From JAWBSP01 sp964632175 (lineage in GTDB: Archaea > Hadarchaeota > Hadarchaeia > Hadarchaeales > JAWBSP01): a DNA stretch of 41,094 bases. The translations under genes and the position numbers were made by a program. This document shows positions 7,540 through 15,803 of the stretch, piece by piece. The DNA lies in assembly GCA_964632175.1 (NCBI GenBank), contig CAZWBJ010000009.1, positions 1 to 41,094 on the forward strand. The letters are read 5' to 3'. Below the pieces are notes generated by a model. The model had not been told where the DNA came from. It made no database searches and saw nothing but the letters and a program-made list of their open reading frames with translations. Each line of letters starts with the position of its first letter. The stretch's first letter is position 1.

Positions 7540-10368
7540 ATGGGGGTCTTTGAACTGCTTGCGCCGCCAATCCAGAGGTTGGTGGCCGAAAGGGGATTCA
7601 CGGAGCCCACCCTCCCCCAAGAGAGGGCCATACCGCCCATCCTAGAGGGAAAAAATGTCCTCCTGATAGCGCCGGCGGGAAGCGGCAAGACGGAGGCGGC
7701 CTTTCTCCCCATCCTGCATCAGCTCCTCTATCTGCCCAAGGAGAGGGGGATTAAACTGATTTACATCACACCCCTGAGGGCCCTCAACAGAGACATGCTT
7801 GAAAGGCTTGAGTGGTGGTGCAGGAATCTGGACTTTAGGATTGCCGTCAGGCACGGCGACACCGAGGCAAGGGAGCGGAAGATCCAGACCCTCGTTCCAC
7901 CAGACATCATCATCACCACGCCCGAAACCCTTCAGATTCTCCTGCTGGGGCGGAAGCTGAGGGAGTTCCTCAGGACAGTTCGCTGGGTGATAGTCGATGA
8001 GGTCCACGAGCTTGCGGAGAGCAAGAGGGGGGCCCAGCTCTCCCTCACGCTGGAGAGGCTTAGGGAGGTGGTTGGGAAGGATTTTCAGATCGTGGGGCTT
8101 TCAGCCACCATAGGTTCGCCGGAAGAAGTGGGGAAGTTTCTGGTGGGGGAGGGCAGGGAGTGCGAGGTCCTCGATGTCAGCGTGGCCAAGCAGATCGAGA
8201 TCCAGGTGATCTACCCCGAGGTGAGGAGGGAGGACGTCCAACTGGCGGAGAAGCTCTACTCCTTCCCGGAGGTGGCGGCCAGACTGAGGGTCATGAGGGA
8301 GCTGATGGAGGGGCAGCGTTCGGTCTTAATCTTCACCAACACCCGCCCCATGGCAGAAATCCTCTCCAGCCGGTTCAGGCTCTGGGACATGGAGGTCCCG
8401 CTGGCCGTTCATCACGGCTCCCTCTCGAGCGCGGTAAGGGTGAGGGCTGAGAAGGGCCTGAAGACGGGAGAGCTGCGGTATCTCATCTGCACCTCTTCGC
8501 TAGAGCTCGGACTGGACATTGGAACCGTTGATCTCGTGCTTCAGTACAATTCTCCTAGGCAGGTGACGAGGCTCATGCAGAGGGTGGGCAGGGCGGGGCA
8601 CAGACTCACCGAGGTCTCTAAGGGCAGGATTATAGCCCTAGATCCCGACGACGCGTTGGAGTCCATGGTGATAGCGGCCAAGGCTAGGAGGGGCGAGCTG
8701 GAGTCTACCAAGATTCCACAGAAACCCCTCGACGTTCTCCTACACTCCTTGGTGGCCCTGCTCGGGGAGAGGAAGAGCGTGAGTATCGAGGAGGCTCTCA
8801 GGATCTTCAGGAGGGCCTACCCGTTTCGCGAACTCTCAGAAGAGGAGGTGCTTGGCGTGCTGGAGTTCGCGCAAAAATTGGAGCGGAGGCTGCTCGGGCT
8901 CTCGGGGAAGGAATACTACCGCCCCCTCTCCTCCCAGCGCACCTTCTCCTACTACTACGAGAACCTTTCCATGATCCCGGAGCTCAAGCAGTACTTGGTG
9001 GTGGAGGACGAAACGAGCAACCCCGTGGGAATTTTGGACGAATCCTTTGTGGCGGAGTACGGGGAACCTGGAACCAAGTTCATCATCGCTGGGAGGCCCT
9101 GGAGGATACTCCAGATTTTCAAGGACAGAATATACGTCAAGGCGGAGGAGGACCCCCTCGGTTGCGTCCCGACTTGGATAGGGGAGGAGATACCGGTTCC
9201 CTTCTCCGTGGCGCAGGAGGTCGGGAGGATAAGGAGGAGGGTGGAGGAGGGGAAAGCGGAGCAGCGAATCCTAGAGGAGCTTTCCCGGGAGTACTCGGTC
9301 CCGATGGGGATGCTGAGGTCCGTTCTGGCAGAGGTCTGCAAGCAGGTGGAGGAAGGAATCCCGGTGCCAACGGACGGAAGGATAACCCTAGAGCAGGTGG
9401 GTGAGTTCTGCGTGCTCAATTCCTGCTTTGGCACCCTCGCCAACCGGGCCCTCGGGAGGCTGCTGGCTCACCTGCTGTCTGAGGCTACCGGGGGAACCGT
9501 GGCTCTGACCGTGGATCCATACAGGATCGTTCTGCGCTCGGAGTTGCTGAGTCTGGAGCAGGTGGAGGAGGTTCTGACGAGGAGACCACTGGAAGAACTG
9601 AGGGCCTCCTTACGCGAAGCGGTGGAGCGCAGCCACTTTTTCGCCTGGAGACTGGTCCAGGTGGCCAAGCGGATGGGGGTGATAGAAAAGGAGGCAGAGA
9701 TCACTGCGCCCATCGTGGAGAAACTGCAGGTTGCTCTCAAGGGGACACCGGCCTATCATGAGACTTACAAGGAGGTGCTGGACAAGGATCTGGATTTCGA
9801 GAAATGCTTTGAGATCCTGCAGGGCATAAGAGAGGGAAAGATGGATATCGCGAATCTCGGCGTCAGGAAGAGCCCCACGCCCATCTCCTCCCTCTTTTGG
9901 AAACAGCCAGCCTTCTATCTGGAACCCGTGGCGCCGAAACGGATGAGGGCCCTCATTCTAGCCTCCACCAGGGCTAGGCTCATGAGTGAGGTGAGGGTTT
10001 TCGCCTGTGTGGAATGCCTTCAGTACGTAGGCGAGAAGAAGATATACCAACTCGAGGAGAAACCGAGGTGTCCGGTGTGCGGCTCCGCCAAACTGGGAGT
10101 GGTGGATTCGACGGAGGAGGAGGTGAGGGGGGTGCTCGAGTTCAAGCGGAGGGGGAGGACTACCAAGCTGTGGAGGGAGCTACTGGAAACCTCAAAGCTT
10201 GTGGAAGCCCACGGGAAGCTGGCGGTCTTGACCCTCGCTGGCAGGGGTGTGAGTCCTCAGGCGGCTAAACGCATCCTCTCCGCGAGCAAGGAGCCGAACG
10301 ATAGGTTCTTCGAGCTAGTGGTGGAAGAGGAGAGGCGGGCGCTGTTCAGATCTTTTCTAAAAAGTTAA
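7540..10368 (+). CDS. lhr: Lhr-type superfamily 2 ATP-dependent helicase
   Basis: This 942-residue protein has the archaeal Lhr helicase layout. Helicase motifs are motif I APAGSGKTEAAF, Ia TPLRALNRD, Ib TTPETL, II DEVHEL, III LSATIG, V TSSLELGLDIG and VI QRVGRAGH. These are followed by the Lhr winged-helix and core domains. Near the C-terminus are two CX2C pairs (CVECLQY and CPVCGSAK), a probable zinc ribbon. Lhr proteins are 3'-5' DNA-translocating helicases implicated in repair and RNA:DNA hybrid handling. The length fits archaeal Lhr2-type proteins. A purine-rich stretch (AAAAGAAG) precedes the ATG. The next gene is 440 bp downstream, so it is probably transcribed alone. Confidence 0.92.
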   Translation: MGVFELLAPPIQRLVAERGFTEPTLPQERAIPPILEGKNVLLIAPAGSGKTEAAFLPILHQLLYLPKERGIKLIYITPLRALNRDMLERLEWWCRNLDFRIAVRHGDTEARERKIQTLVPPDIIITTPETLQILLLGRKLREFLRTVRWVIVDEVHELAESKRGAQLSLTLERLREVVGKDFQIVGLSATIGSPEEVGKFLVGEGRECEVLDVSVAKQIEIQVIYPEVRREDVQLAEKLYSFPEVAARLRVMRELMEGQRSVLIFTNTRPMAEILSSRFRLWDMEVPLAVHHGSLSSAVRVRAEKGLKTGELRYLICTSSLELGLDIGTVDLVLQYNSPRQVTRLMQRVGRAGHRLTEVSKGRIIALDPDDALESMVIAAKARRGELESTKIPQKPLDVLLHSLVALLGERKSVSIEEALRIFRRAYPFRELSEEEVLGVLEFAQKLERRLLGLSGKEYYRPLSSQRTFSYYYENLSMIPELKQYLVVEDETSNPVGILDESFVAEYGEPGTKFIIAGRPWRILQIFKDRIYVKAEEDPLGCVPTWIGEEIPVPFSVAQEVGRIRRRVEEGKAEQRILEELSREYSVPMGMLRSVLAEVCKQVEEGIPVPTDGRITLEQVGEFCVLNSCFGTLANRALGRLLAHLLSEATGGTVALTVDPYRIVLRSELLSLEQVEEVLTRRPLEELRASLREAVERSHFFAWRLVQVAKRMGVIEKEAEITAPIVEKLQVALKGTPAYHETYKEVLDKDLDFEKCFEILQGIREGKMDIANLGVRKSPTPISSLFWKQPAFYLEPVAPKRMRALILASTRARLMSEVRVFACVECLQYVGEKKIYQLEEKPRCPVCGSAKLGVVDSTEEEVRGVLEFKRRGRTTKLWRELLETSKLVEAHGKLAVLTLAGRGVSPQAAKRILSASKEPNDRFFELVVEEERRALFRSFLKS

Positions 10369-10807
10369 CTTGGTTTTAGCCGTTCATCTTCTCGGCAAGA
10401 CCAGCGGGATTGCAGGTTTCCAAGATTCTCACCTGTCTTTATTCCTTCAAGATTTTGCAGAAAGTAACTTTTGGAAGCAGTCTGGCCGAAGCTCGGATTC
10501 TATTCACGCTCTCGATTTTTGGCGCAAAGTCGGAGGCTATTTACCAAAAAAGAAATGCGGAGAAAATCGTGATAAAAGCAGAATTGGCCGTCTTGTACCT
10601 TCGAAAGGAGCATGTCGTTAGGGATCAGCTCGCCGCTGAAGCCGCTGAAAAGCTGGAAATATGGCCAGATCTGCTTCCTTTTGCTCCTCCCATACGTGGG
10701 AGCACAGTTTAATCCAACTATTTGCACCAATTGATGGAAAAGGAAGTAAAGTGGAGGAGGATTAGAGTGCAGAAAAGGCCGGTTTGGAGGAGAATTGTGG
10801 TTGATAA
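10369..10807. other. Intergenic stretch without a convincing gene
   Basis: Two overlapping plus-strand frames of 83 and 100 codons (10370-10621, 10410-10712) exist, but they match no family I know and their start regions lack clear signals. A 29-codon frame at 10734-10823 encodes a very basic peptide (starting MEKEVKWRRIRVQKRP) and overlaps the start of the next gene, so it could be a coupled leader peptide. The stretch is richer in A+T than its neighbours and may hold gene remains. Confidence 0.4.
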
Positions 10808-11224
10808 ATGGCCGTCAGAGTGAGGGTGAGGATAGAGGCGGGGGGCAGGGCGATTGAAACCTCTGGATTTGTCAACTCGGGTTTCGAAGTTGATATCCCC
10901 TTAATTGTTTTACCCTTGAAGGCTGGGGAGAAGCTAGGTTTTGAGCTAACCGGACTGAGGGAGGAGAGCTGGAGGGGACCCGGAGGGGTCAGTGTCATGG
11001 TATTCCCACTAAAGGAGAAGGTCAAAATCTCGGTGGTGACGGAGGATAGAGTAGAGGGTCCGGTTGAGACACATGCCGCAATCAGCGTCGGGGAGACAGA
11101 AGTCACCTTGAACGATTTCGTTTCGAGCGAGCTGAAAATAGCACTCGAGGACATGAGGGAGGGCATTTGGAGGTTCAGGGACGAACAAAAAACCAGAAGG
11201 AGCGTCGCCAAGGAGGAGTGGTAA
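10808..11224 (+). CDS. Retropepsin-fold-like conserved archaeal protein
   Basis: This 138-residue protein resembles small archaeal proteins related to the retroviral-type aspartic protease fold. The N-terminal strand and flap pattern is visible (VNSGFEVDIPLIVLPLKAGE), and the ending GIWRFRDEQKTRRS is a pattern I associate with that archaeal family. The usual catalytic Asp of the D-[ST]-G triad appears to be Asn23 (VNSG), so protease activity is doubtful. Its function is unknown. It converges on the Nse3-like gene with a 19-bp gap. A short basic reading frame overlaps its start. Confidence 0.6.
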   Translation: MAVRVRVRIEAGGRAIETSGFVNSGFEVDIPLIVLPLKAGEKLGFELTGLREESWRGPGGVSVMVFPLKEKVKISVVTEDRVEGPVETHAAISVGETEVTLNDFVSSELKIALEDMREGIWRFRDEQKTRRSVAKEEW

Positions 11225-11243
11225 AGCTCACGCAGAAAAGGCT

Positions 11244-11810
11244 TTACAGATCTTTCGATTTCTCCTCGGGCTTCGCCTTTGCGGTCTTCCCTAAGAGTAG
11301 GCCCAGCAGGGTTTTTTCGTCCACCTCTGCCCTTGTCCTCCAGCCTATGTATAACATCCCCTCCTCGTCCTCCTCGAGGTACCCCCTCCGGATGAATTTC
11401 TCGATGGCCGCGTCCACCCTGAATTTCGGGAACTTCTCCTCCAAAAGTTGCGTGACTTCTTTCAGGGGAAGCTTTCCCCCCCTCACCAGGAGCTGGGCCA
11501 AGACAGCGGTCAGCATCCCCATCTCGTCCACTCTCCACCCGTAGGTCCTGGCCGCGGCGAGGGGAGGGGGCTCTTTGAGGGTCACGAAGTATCTGTCCGA
11601 CTCTGCTTCTCCACCCATGGAAACCTTCTTTAGCGCGAGTCCCAACCTTTCCAGCTCCACCTCCAGTGCTTTTAAAATCTGCTCATAGTTCTTTCCAAGG
11701 GCATGCCTGAGCTCCCAGACCTTCGCCCCCGGCTCCATATGATGCTTGAAGAAGAGGAGCTGAACAGCTCTCGCCTTCTTTTCCCTGAGTTCTGCCTCAG
11801 TTTCCTCCAT
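11244..11810 (-). CDS. Tandem winged-helix (KITE) SMC partner, Nse3/MAGE-like
   Basis: This 188-residue protein is the third gene of the SMC set and holds the ScpB position, but its pattern fits the MAGE/Nse3 homology domain better. The first winged helix ends in LGLALKKVSMGG, followed by RYFVTLKEPP (compare FGLELKEV ... Y.FV.KL in MAGE proteins). The second starts with MGMLTAVLAQLLVRGGKLP, the place of the MAGE GLLMVVLSLIFMNGN helix. It ends with FIRRGYLEEDEE and IGWRTRAEVDEKTLLGLL, matching the MAGE block FVRQKYLEY ... WGPRAHAETSKMKVLEFL in order and spacing. ScpB, Nse1 and Nse3 are all KITE proteins that bind kleisins near the SMC heads. The start overlaps the kleisin stop by 14 bp. The last 15 or so residues are Lys/Glu-rich. 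Confidence 0.75.
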   Translation of the reverse strand: MEETEAELREKKARAVQLLFFKHHMEPGAKVWELRHALGKNYEQILKALEVELERLGLALKKVSMGGEAESDRYFVTLKEPPPLAAARTYGWRVDEMGMLTAVLAQLLVRGGKLPLKEVTQLLEEKFPKFRVDAAIEKFIRRGYLEEDEEGMLYIGWRTRAEVDEKTLLGLLLGKTAKAKPEEKSKDL

Positions 11811-12558
11811 GAGAGCTGGAGAGGGGAATGGGGAGGGAGAAGACCTCCTCCCTCTTCTCCGGTTTTTCTCTGGCCTCCACTTTTATCTCCTCCCTCAGCG
11901 GATCCATCTCCACGGACACCATGCCGTACGTGATAAGGAAGCTGAGGAGATAAGCCCTTCTGACAGTTTCCGTATAGTCCTTCCCCCTCACGAAGTCCCA
12001 GTAGGAGATTTTTCCTTTTCTCTTGAGCTCCATCCAGAGCTGATCGAGCATCTCCTCGAAGAGTTCTTTGGGTAGGAAGCCCATCTGCCCTAGTTCCTCT
12101 CTTCCCATCAGACCCGGCTCCACCTCCTCCACTTCAAGCCCCCTCAGCCTCTCCTCTAGACTGGGGAGGAGTCTCCAATACTCGTACCCCTCTTTCAGAG
12201 AGCTGGGGGTGAGACACTCCTGCTCAAGGACCGGATGCCAAGATCTGACGAACACCTCCGCTAGCTCCTCGGCGGAGAGGGCTTGGATCTTCAGGAGCAC
12301 CAGCAAGGGGTCAAGGTAGAGAAGGGAGGAGCGGTGCTTTATCCACTCCCCCTGTTGGTAGATCACGTCCGAGAGCCCCACCACGGCCTGCAGGTCCAAG
12401 TAAAGTTCCTCGTGCTTTTTTAGAAGGGGGAGGAGTTCGCGGAGTCTGTCGAAGAACTCTCTCACTTGTACGTCAAAGGGATTGAGCCCCTTCTTGCTAA
12501 CCGACTCGCAGAGGTCTATAATTCTAAGGATTAGCTCCCTTCGCTCAGTCCCCTTCAA
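11797..12558 (-). CDS. Kleisin of the SMC complex, Nse4/ScpA-like
   Basis: This 253-residue protein lies between the SMC-like ATPase and the KITE protein and overlaps each by 14 bp. The N-terminal part (LNPFDVQVREFFDRLRELL, then LYLDLQAVVGLSDVIYQ and SLLYLDPLLVLLK) has the helical character of a kleisin N-terminus. The C-terminal winged helix, residues about 184-227, reads ISYWDFVRGKDYTETVRRAY then LLSFLITYGMVSVEMD. This fits the Nse4 C-terminal pattern (FFxFVxxPxSFxxTVEN, then SFLVRDGxVxI) at least as well as ScpA. Kleisins bridge the two SMC heads and carry the KITE subunit. A divergent ScpA is the alternative, and only profile searches would separate the two. Confidence 0.75.
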   Translation of the reverse strand: MKGTERRELILRIIDLCESVSKKGLNPFDVQVREFFDRLRELLPLLKKHEELYLDLQAVVGLSDVIYQQGEWIKHRSSLLYLDPLLVLLKIQALSAEELAEVFVRSWHPVLEQECLTPSSLKEGYEYWRLLPSLEERLRGLEVEEVEPGLMGREELGQMGFLPKELFEEMLDQLWMELKRKGKISYWDFVRGKDYTETVRRAYLLSFLITYGMVSVEMDPLREEIKVEAREKPEKREEVFSLPIPLSSSHGGN

Positions 12559-14416
12559 CCACCCTCACCTGCGACTTGCCACCCACGCTCTGAACCACAA
12601 TCACCGAGGCCTTGTGCAAACCGGTGAGCCAGCCCGGCGTGATCAGAAGGTACTGGGTTTCATCCCCGCCACACACCTCCATCAGTCCCCTCATCAACTC
12701 CTCTCTGTTGTGGGGGTCGAGGTGGGCCTCAAACTCGTCGATCGCCCTGAAGGGGGATTTTATCTTGTTCTGGAGGGCCAGCAGGAAGCACATGACGGCA
12801 ACGGTCCGTTCCCCGCCGCTCTGAGTGTAGGCGTCCAGCAGGTGAGGTGCGGCTCCTCGGAAACCCACGTATATTTCGAGCCCGGCCTCCTCCACGTCCT
12901 CCGGGTGGGAAAGCGCCAGATCACCCCTCCCGCCAACCCTTCCCAGCAGCTTGTTGAAATTGACCTTCACTTCCTCCAGTAGATTCTCCAGCTCATTCTG
13001 CCACCGCTTCCTCCTGAGCTCCAGCTCCTGAAGTGCCCTCTCCCTGTTCTGGGCGGCTATTCTGCTCTTCTCCTCCAGCTCCCTGAGGTTTTCCTGATAG
13101 CTCAGGTACATCTTCTCCGCCTCCTCCGAGACGTCCGCAAGGCCGGTGAGCTGGGCATTTACTAGTCTCAGCTCGTCCAAAATTTCCGCGGGTTTTCTGC
13201 TGGTTTTCACTCTCGGGCCAACCTTCTCGGCTTCTGTACGTAGCTCCCCGAGTTCCTGAAGGACTCTTCTCAAGTCCGACTGCAGCCCAGAGATCTCCTC
13301 CTCCACCAGCCCTTTTCGAAAGTCCAGAACGGCCGTCCTCACCCTGCAGTCGACATATGCCTCCCTTTTCTCGGTCAGCAGCCGCTTGAGCCTGGATACC
13401 TCAGATTTCTTTCCTTCTATCTCCTCCGCGATTTCCGGAAGTTCCGCCCTCGCCCTTTCCCTCTCCTGTTCCACGCCCGGTAGCTTGAGTTTTTCCAGCA
13501 TCTTCACTCTCGTTTCCGCCCCCCCCGCTCTCCGCTCGAGCAGGATGAGGCTCTGGTATGTCGAATCTAGCTCGAACTCCAGCTTCCCTATTTCCTCCCT
13601 CAGGTCTGTCTCCTCCTTGGACCCCCTCTCCAGCCCCTGCACGATTTCCGCCAGCTCCTTCTTCAGACCGGAAATCCTCTCCCGGAGTTCGGCTGCCTCT
13701 TCCTCCTTCCTCTGGTACTTCGACCAGGCGTGTTCGAGCTCAAGTCTAACCTTACTCTCCTGGAGCTCCTTCTTTCTCAGGAACCTCTTGTACTCCGATT
13801 CCCAGTGTTTCAGCGTCTCTTGGGCCCTCTCTAGCATGCTCCGTATGGCCTGCTCCTCGCTGAGGGTGTGAGAGAGCTTCTCCCTCGCCTGCAGGATCTT
13901 CTCCCTGTAACCCTTGAAGCCCACCGCCTCCTCCACCAGCTTGAGCCTCTCGGAGGGATCTAGGGCACCGAAAAGATCTATCATGTTTTGGTGCATGATG
14001 ATGAGCATGTTGTCTGGGTTCAGATGGAGTCTCTCCAACAGCCTCTCCACTTCCCCCTTCAGCACGCTCCGGTTGTTAAGCTCCTGCCAGTAAGTTCCGT
14101 CCGTCCTGAGGTACCTAGAGAGAACAATCTGATCCGATTTTATCTCGGGGATGGGCCTGGACTTGCCGTCCCTCGGGAGATTGTCGAAGACGACCGTTAC
14201 CCTTCCAATGTTCTCCCCCCTTCTCACTAGTTCCCCGAGTTTTCTTGAGCGCTCCGTGTAGGACTGACCCAGAGCCACTGCTAGGCCTAGGAGAATGGAG
14301 GACTTGCCCGAGCCGTTGGGCCCGCAGATGATGTTGAGTCCGGGCTTGAGGGGGATCCTGCTGTACTTGTGGCTCATGAAGTTTTCCAGAATGATTTCTT
14401 TGAGGAGCGCCATCAA
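12545..14416 (-). CDS. Short hinge-less SMC5/6-type ATPase
   Basis: This 623-residue protein has SMC heads at both ends and only about half-length coiled-coil arms between them. The N-head has ILENFMSHKY and Walker A GPNGSGKSS at residues 32-40, like SMC6/SMC5 (NFMCH...GxNGSGKS). It is followed by KLGELVRRG and IIMHQNMIDLFGALDP, with EEAVGFKGY after that. The C-head has NFNKLLGRVGGRGDLALS, EDVEEAGLEIYVGFRG, signature QSGGERTVAVM from residue 532, Walker B SPFRAIDEFEAHLDP and QYLLITPGWLTGL. This run closely follows SMC5 (QSGGERSV...FRVVDE...QYFLITPKLL). No hinge domain and no zinc-hook CxxC are seen. Typical SMCs are near 1150 residues. It overlaps the kleisin gene by 14 bp and follows the DUF72 gene by 44 bp. 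A homodimer is likely since only one SMC is encoded. The second Met is a possible start. Confidence 0.85.
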   Translation of the reverse strand: MMALLKEIILENFMSHKYSRIPLKPGLNIICGPNGSGKSSILLGLAVALGQSYTERSRKLGELVRRGENIGRVTVVFDNLPRDGKSRPIPEIKSDQIVLSRYLRTDGTYWQELNNRSVLKGEVERLLERLHLNPDNMLIIMHQNMIDLFGALDPSERLKLVEEAVGFKGYREKILQAREKLSHTLSEEQAIRSMLERAQETLKHWESEYKRFLRKKELQESKVRLELEHAWSKYQRKEEEAAELRERISGLKKELAEIVQGLERGSKEETDLREEIGKLEFELDSTYQSLILLERRAGGAETRVKMLEKLKLPGVEQERERARAELPEIAEEIEGKKSEVSRLKRLLTEKREAYVDCRVRTAVLDFRKGLVEEEISGLQSDLRRVLQELGELRTEAEKVGPRVKTSRKPAEILDELRLVNAQLTGLADVSEEAEKMYLSYQENLRELEEKSRIAAQNRERALQELELRRKRWQNELENLLEEVKVNFNKLLGRVGGRGDLALSHPEDVEEAGLEIYVGFRGAAPHLLDAYTQSGGERTVAVMCFLLALQNKIKSPFRAIDEFEAHLDPHNREELMRGLMEVCGGDETQYLLITPGWLTGLHKASVIVVQSVGGKSQVRVVEGD

Positions 14417-14460
14417 ATATTTCCCGAGATAAAATCAGGGTGCAACGAGGTGCTGGGGGT

Positions 14461-15216
14461 TCAGGAAGACCCTAGGAGCCTAGTGAGCTGCTTCGCGTTT
14501 TCATACATGGCATAATTGTTGAACATGCAGTAGACCATCTCGTGATCCTTTTCAAGCTTCCTCAGCTTGCGGGCGAGCTCCTTCAGCTCGGCCTCTGTGT
14601 ACCTGTAGTCATAGTCGTATTCACGCGGATTCAGCCCGTGAAGCCTCAGATAGCAGAGGGGGTGATCCGAGAGGGGCTCCCTCCGCATGGGATCCACCAC
14701 ATGGGTGAGCTCCAACTCCCTGCAGAGCTTCTTGATCTCCTCTGGGTGATCCTTCCAGTCCCCCCGCGGCTCCCAGGCTAGGAAAAGCTTGCCCCTGTCG
14801 ATTTCCGAGAAAAATTTCCTCAGGTTTTTAACGTTCTCTGGGGTGAAGCCGAAGGTGGGGGGGCACTGGATCACGCACACGGTCGCCTTCAGAGTCTCGC
14901 AGATTTCCTTCGTCCTCTCCCACGCCTCAAAGTTCTCCCTTGTGGGTCTTAGGAGGCCGTACTTGTTTTTGGTCTCTTCCGTCACCTCAATCCCGCTCCT
15001 CCTCCAGGTGGGGCTCGTGGGTGGATGGGTGATCGCTTGGAAGGCCTTGCAGGTGAACTCGAATTCCTCCGGAACCTCTTTTCTCCACCTCTCGGCGGTC
15101 TGTGGGAGGGGAAGTTTGTAAAAGGTCTGCTGAACCTCCACCAGCCCAAACTCCTTGGCGTACGCCTTCAGGCCTCTCTTGTAAAACCCCCACCCGCAGC
15201 ACCCGACTTTTATCAT
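14461..15216 (-). CDS. DUF72 (YecE-like) TIM-barrel protein
   Basis: This 251-residue protein matches the DUF72/YecE family: IKVGCCGWGFY at the start, VEVQQTFYKLPLPQTAERW, FTCKAFQAITHP, IQCPPTFGFTPEN, then LAWEPRGDW, YLRLHGLNPREYDYDY and YCMFNNYAMYENA. The family is widespread and its biochemical role is unknown. It overlaps the preceding 196-residue gene by 4 bp (ATGA) and precedes the SMC-like gene by 44 bp, so it is part of the same operon. Whether it has anything to do with chromosome organisation or repair cannot be told from sequence. Confidence 0.9.
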   Translation of the reverse strand: MIKVGCCGWGFYKRGLKAYAKEFGLVEVQQTFYKLPLPQTAERWRKEVPEEFEFTCKAFQAITHPPTSPTWRRSGIEVTEETKNKYGLLRPTRENFEAWERTKEICETLKATVCVIQCPPTFGFTPENVKNLRKFFSEIDRGKLFLAWEPRGDWKDHPEEIKKLCRELELTHVVDPMRREPLSDHPLCYLRLHGLNPREYDYDYRYTEAELKELARKLRKLEKDHEMVYCMFNNYAMYENAKQLTRLLGSS

Positions 15217-15803
15217 GGTACCGGGGGTGTTATCCTTCTCGCTGGTAGGATTTGGCAGGGGAGGTAGGAGATCCTCCCTATCTGGGCCCTCAGCCCAATC
15301 TTCTCCATCTCGCTCAGGGGCAACCTAACGAGGTAGTGATCCGGGTATTTTTTGGGGTCGTAGAGCGGATCCTCTAGGTAGCGTCGATCGGGGATCCATT
15401 TTTTCCTGAGAGGCCCCCCCATCCTCCCCTTGAAGTAGAAATGGACCTCCTCGTTCTCCTCCAACTCGCAGACCAGAGCCAGCGCGCCCCCCAACACAGC
15501 CACGTTTCCCCTGAACTTTCCTTCAGGATAAGGCGAGAAGGGAAGCTTGTATTTCTCGACGATGGGGTGGAGTCTCGCCGCCAGCTCACGCACCTGGTGT
15601 TCGTCTAGGTTCCCAAAGAAGCTTTTCTTACCGTACAGCCTTGCATCCAGCTGGTAGAGTGCGAGGCTCAACTTGCTGGGCAACCCCTTGGACCAAGGCC
15701 ACTTGAAACCGAACTTTGGGAGGGGAGGTTTTTTCTTCCGCAGTTTTTCTATCCTCCCCTCGAAGCGCTCGACCTCCTCGAGCGCCTTCTCCAGCGGTTT
15801 CAT
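15213..15803 (-). CDS. Unknown 196-residue protein of the SMC operon
   Basis: I do not recognise this protein. The first 25 or so residues are a charged helix (KALEEVERFEGRIEKLRKKK). The remainder looks globular, with aromatic and Pro-rich patches such as FGFKWPWSKGLP and FSPYPEGKFRGN, then VCELEENEEVHFYFKG and a C-terminal RISYLPCQILPARR. No membrane segment or signal peptide is seen. Its start overlaps the stop of the coiled-coil gene before it (TAATG) and its stop overlaps the DUF72 start (ATGA), so it is translated as part of a tight operon. Confidence 0.7.
   Translation of the reverse strand: MKPLEKALEEVERFEGRIEKLRKKKPPLPKFGFKWPWSKGLPSKLSLALYQLDARLYGKKSFFGNLDEHQVRELAARLHPIVEKYKLPFSPYPEGKFRGNVAVLGGALALVCELEENEEVHFYFKGRMGGPLRKKWIPDRRYLEDPLYDPKKYPDHYLVRLPLSEMEKIGLRAQIGRISYLPCQILPARRITPPVP

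Noticed and set aside
10410..10712. 100-codon plus-strand open frame after lhr
   Set aside because: It has no recognisable family or clear start signal, overlaps another frame of similar quality, and the region is A+T-rich.
11244..14416. Wadjet (JetABCD) or MukBEF-type defence system
   Set aside because: There is no JetD nuclease gene in the operon, the ATPase has SMC5/6-like heads and the partners read better as Nse4 and Nse3; a defence role is not excluded but is not supported.
12545..14416. Rad50
   Set aside because: No zinc hook CPxC lies between the coils and no mre11 gene is adjacent; the C-terminal head reads like SMC5.
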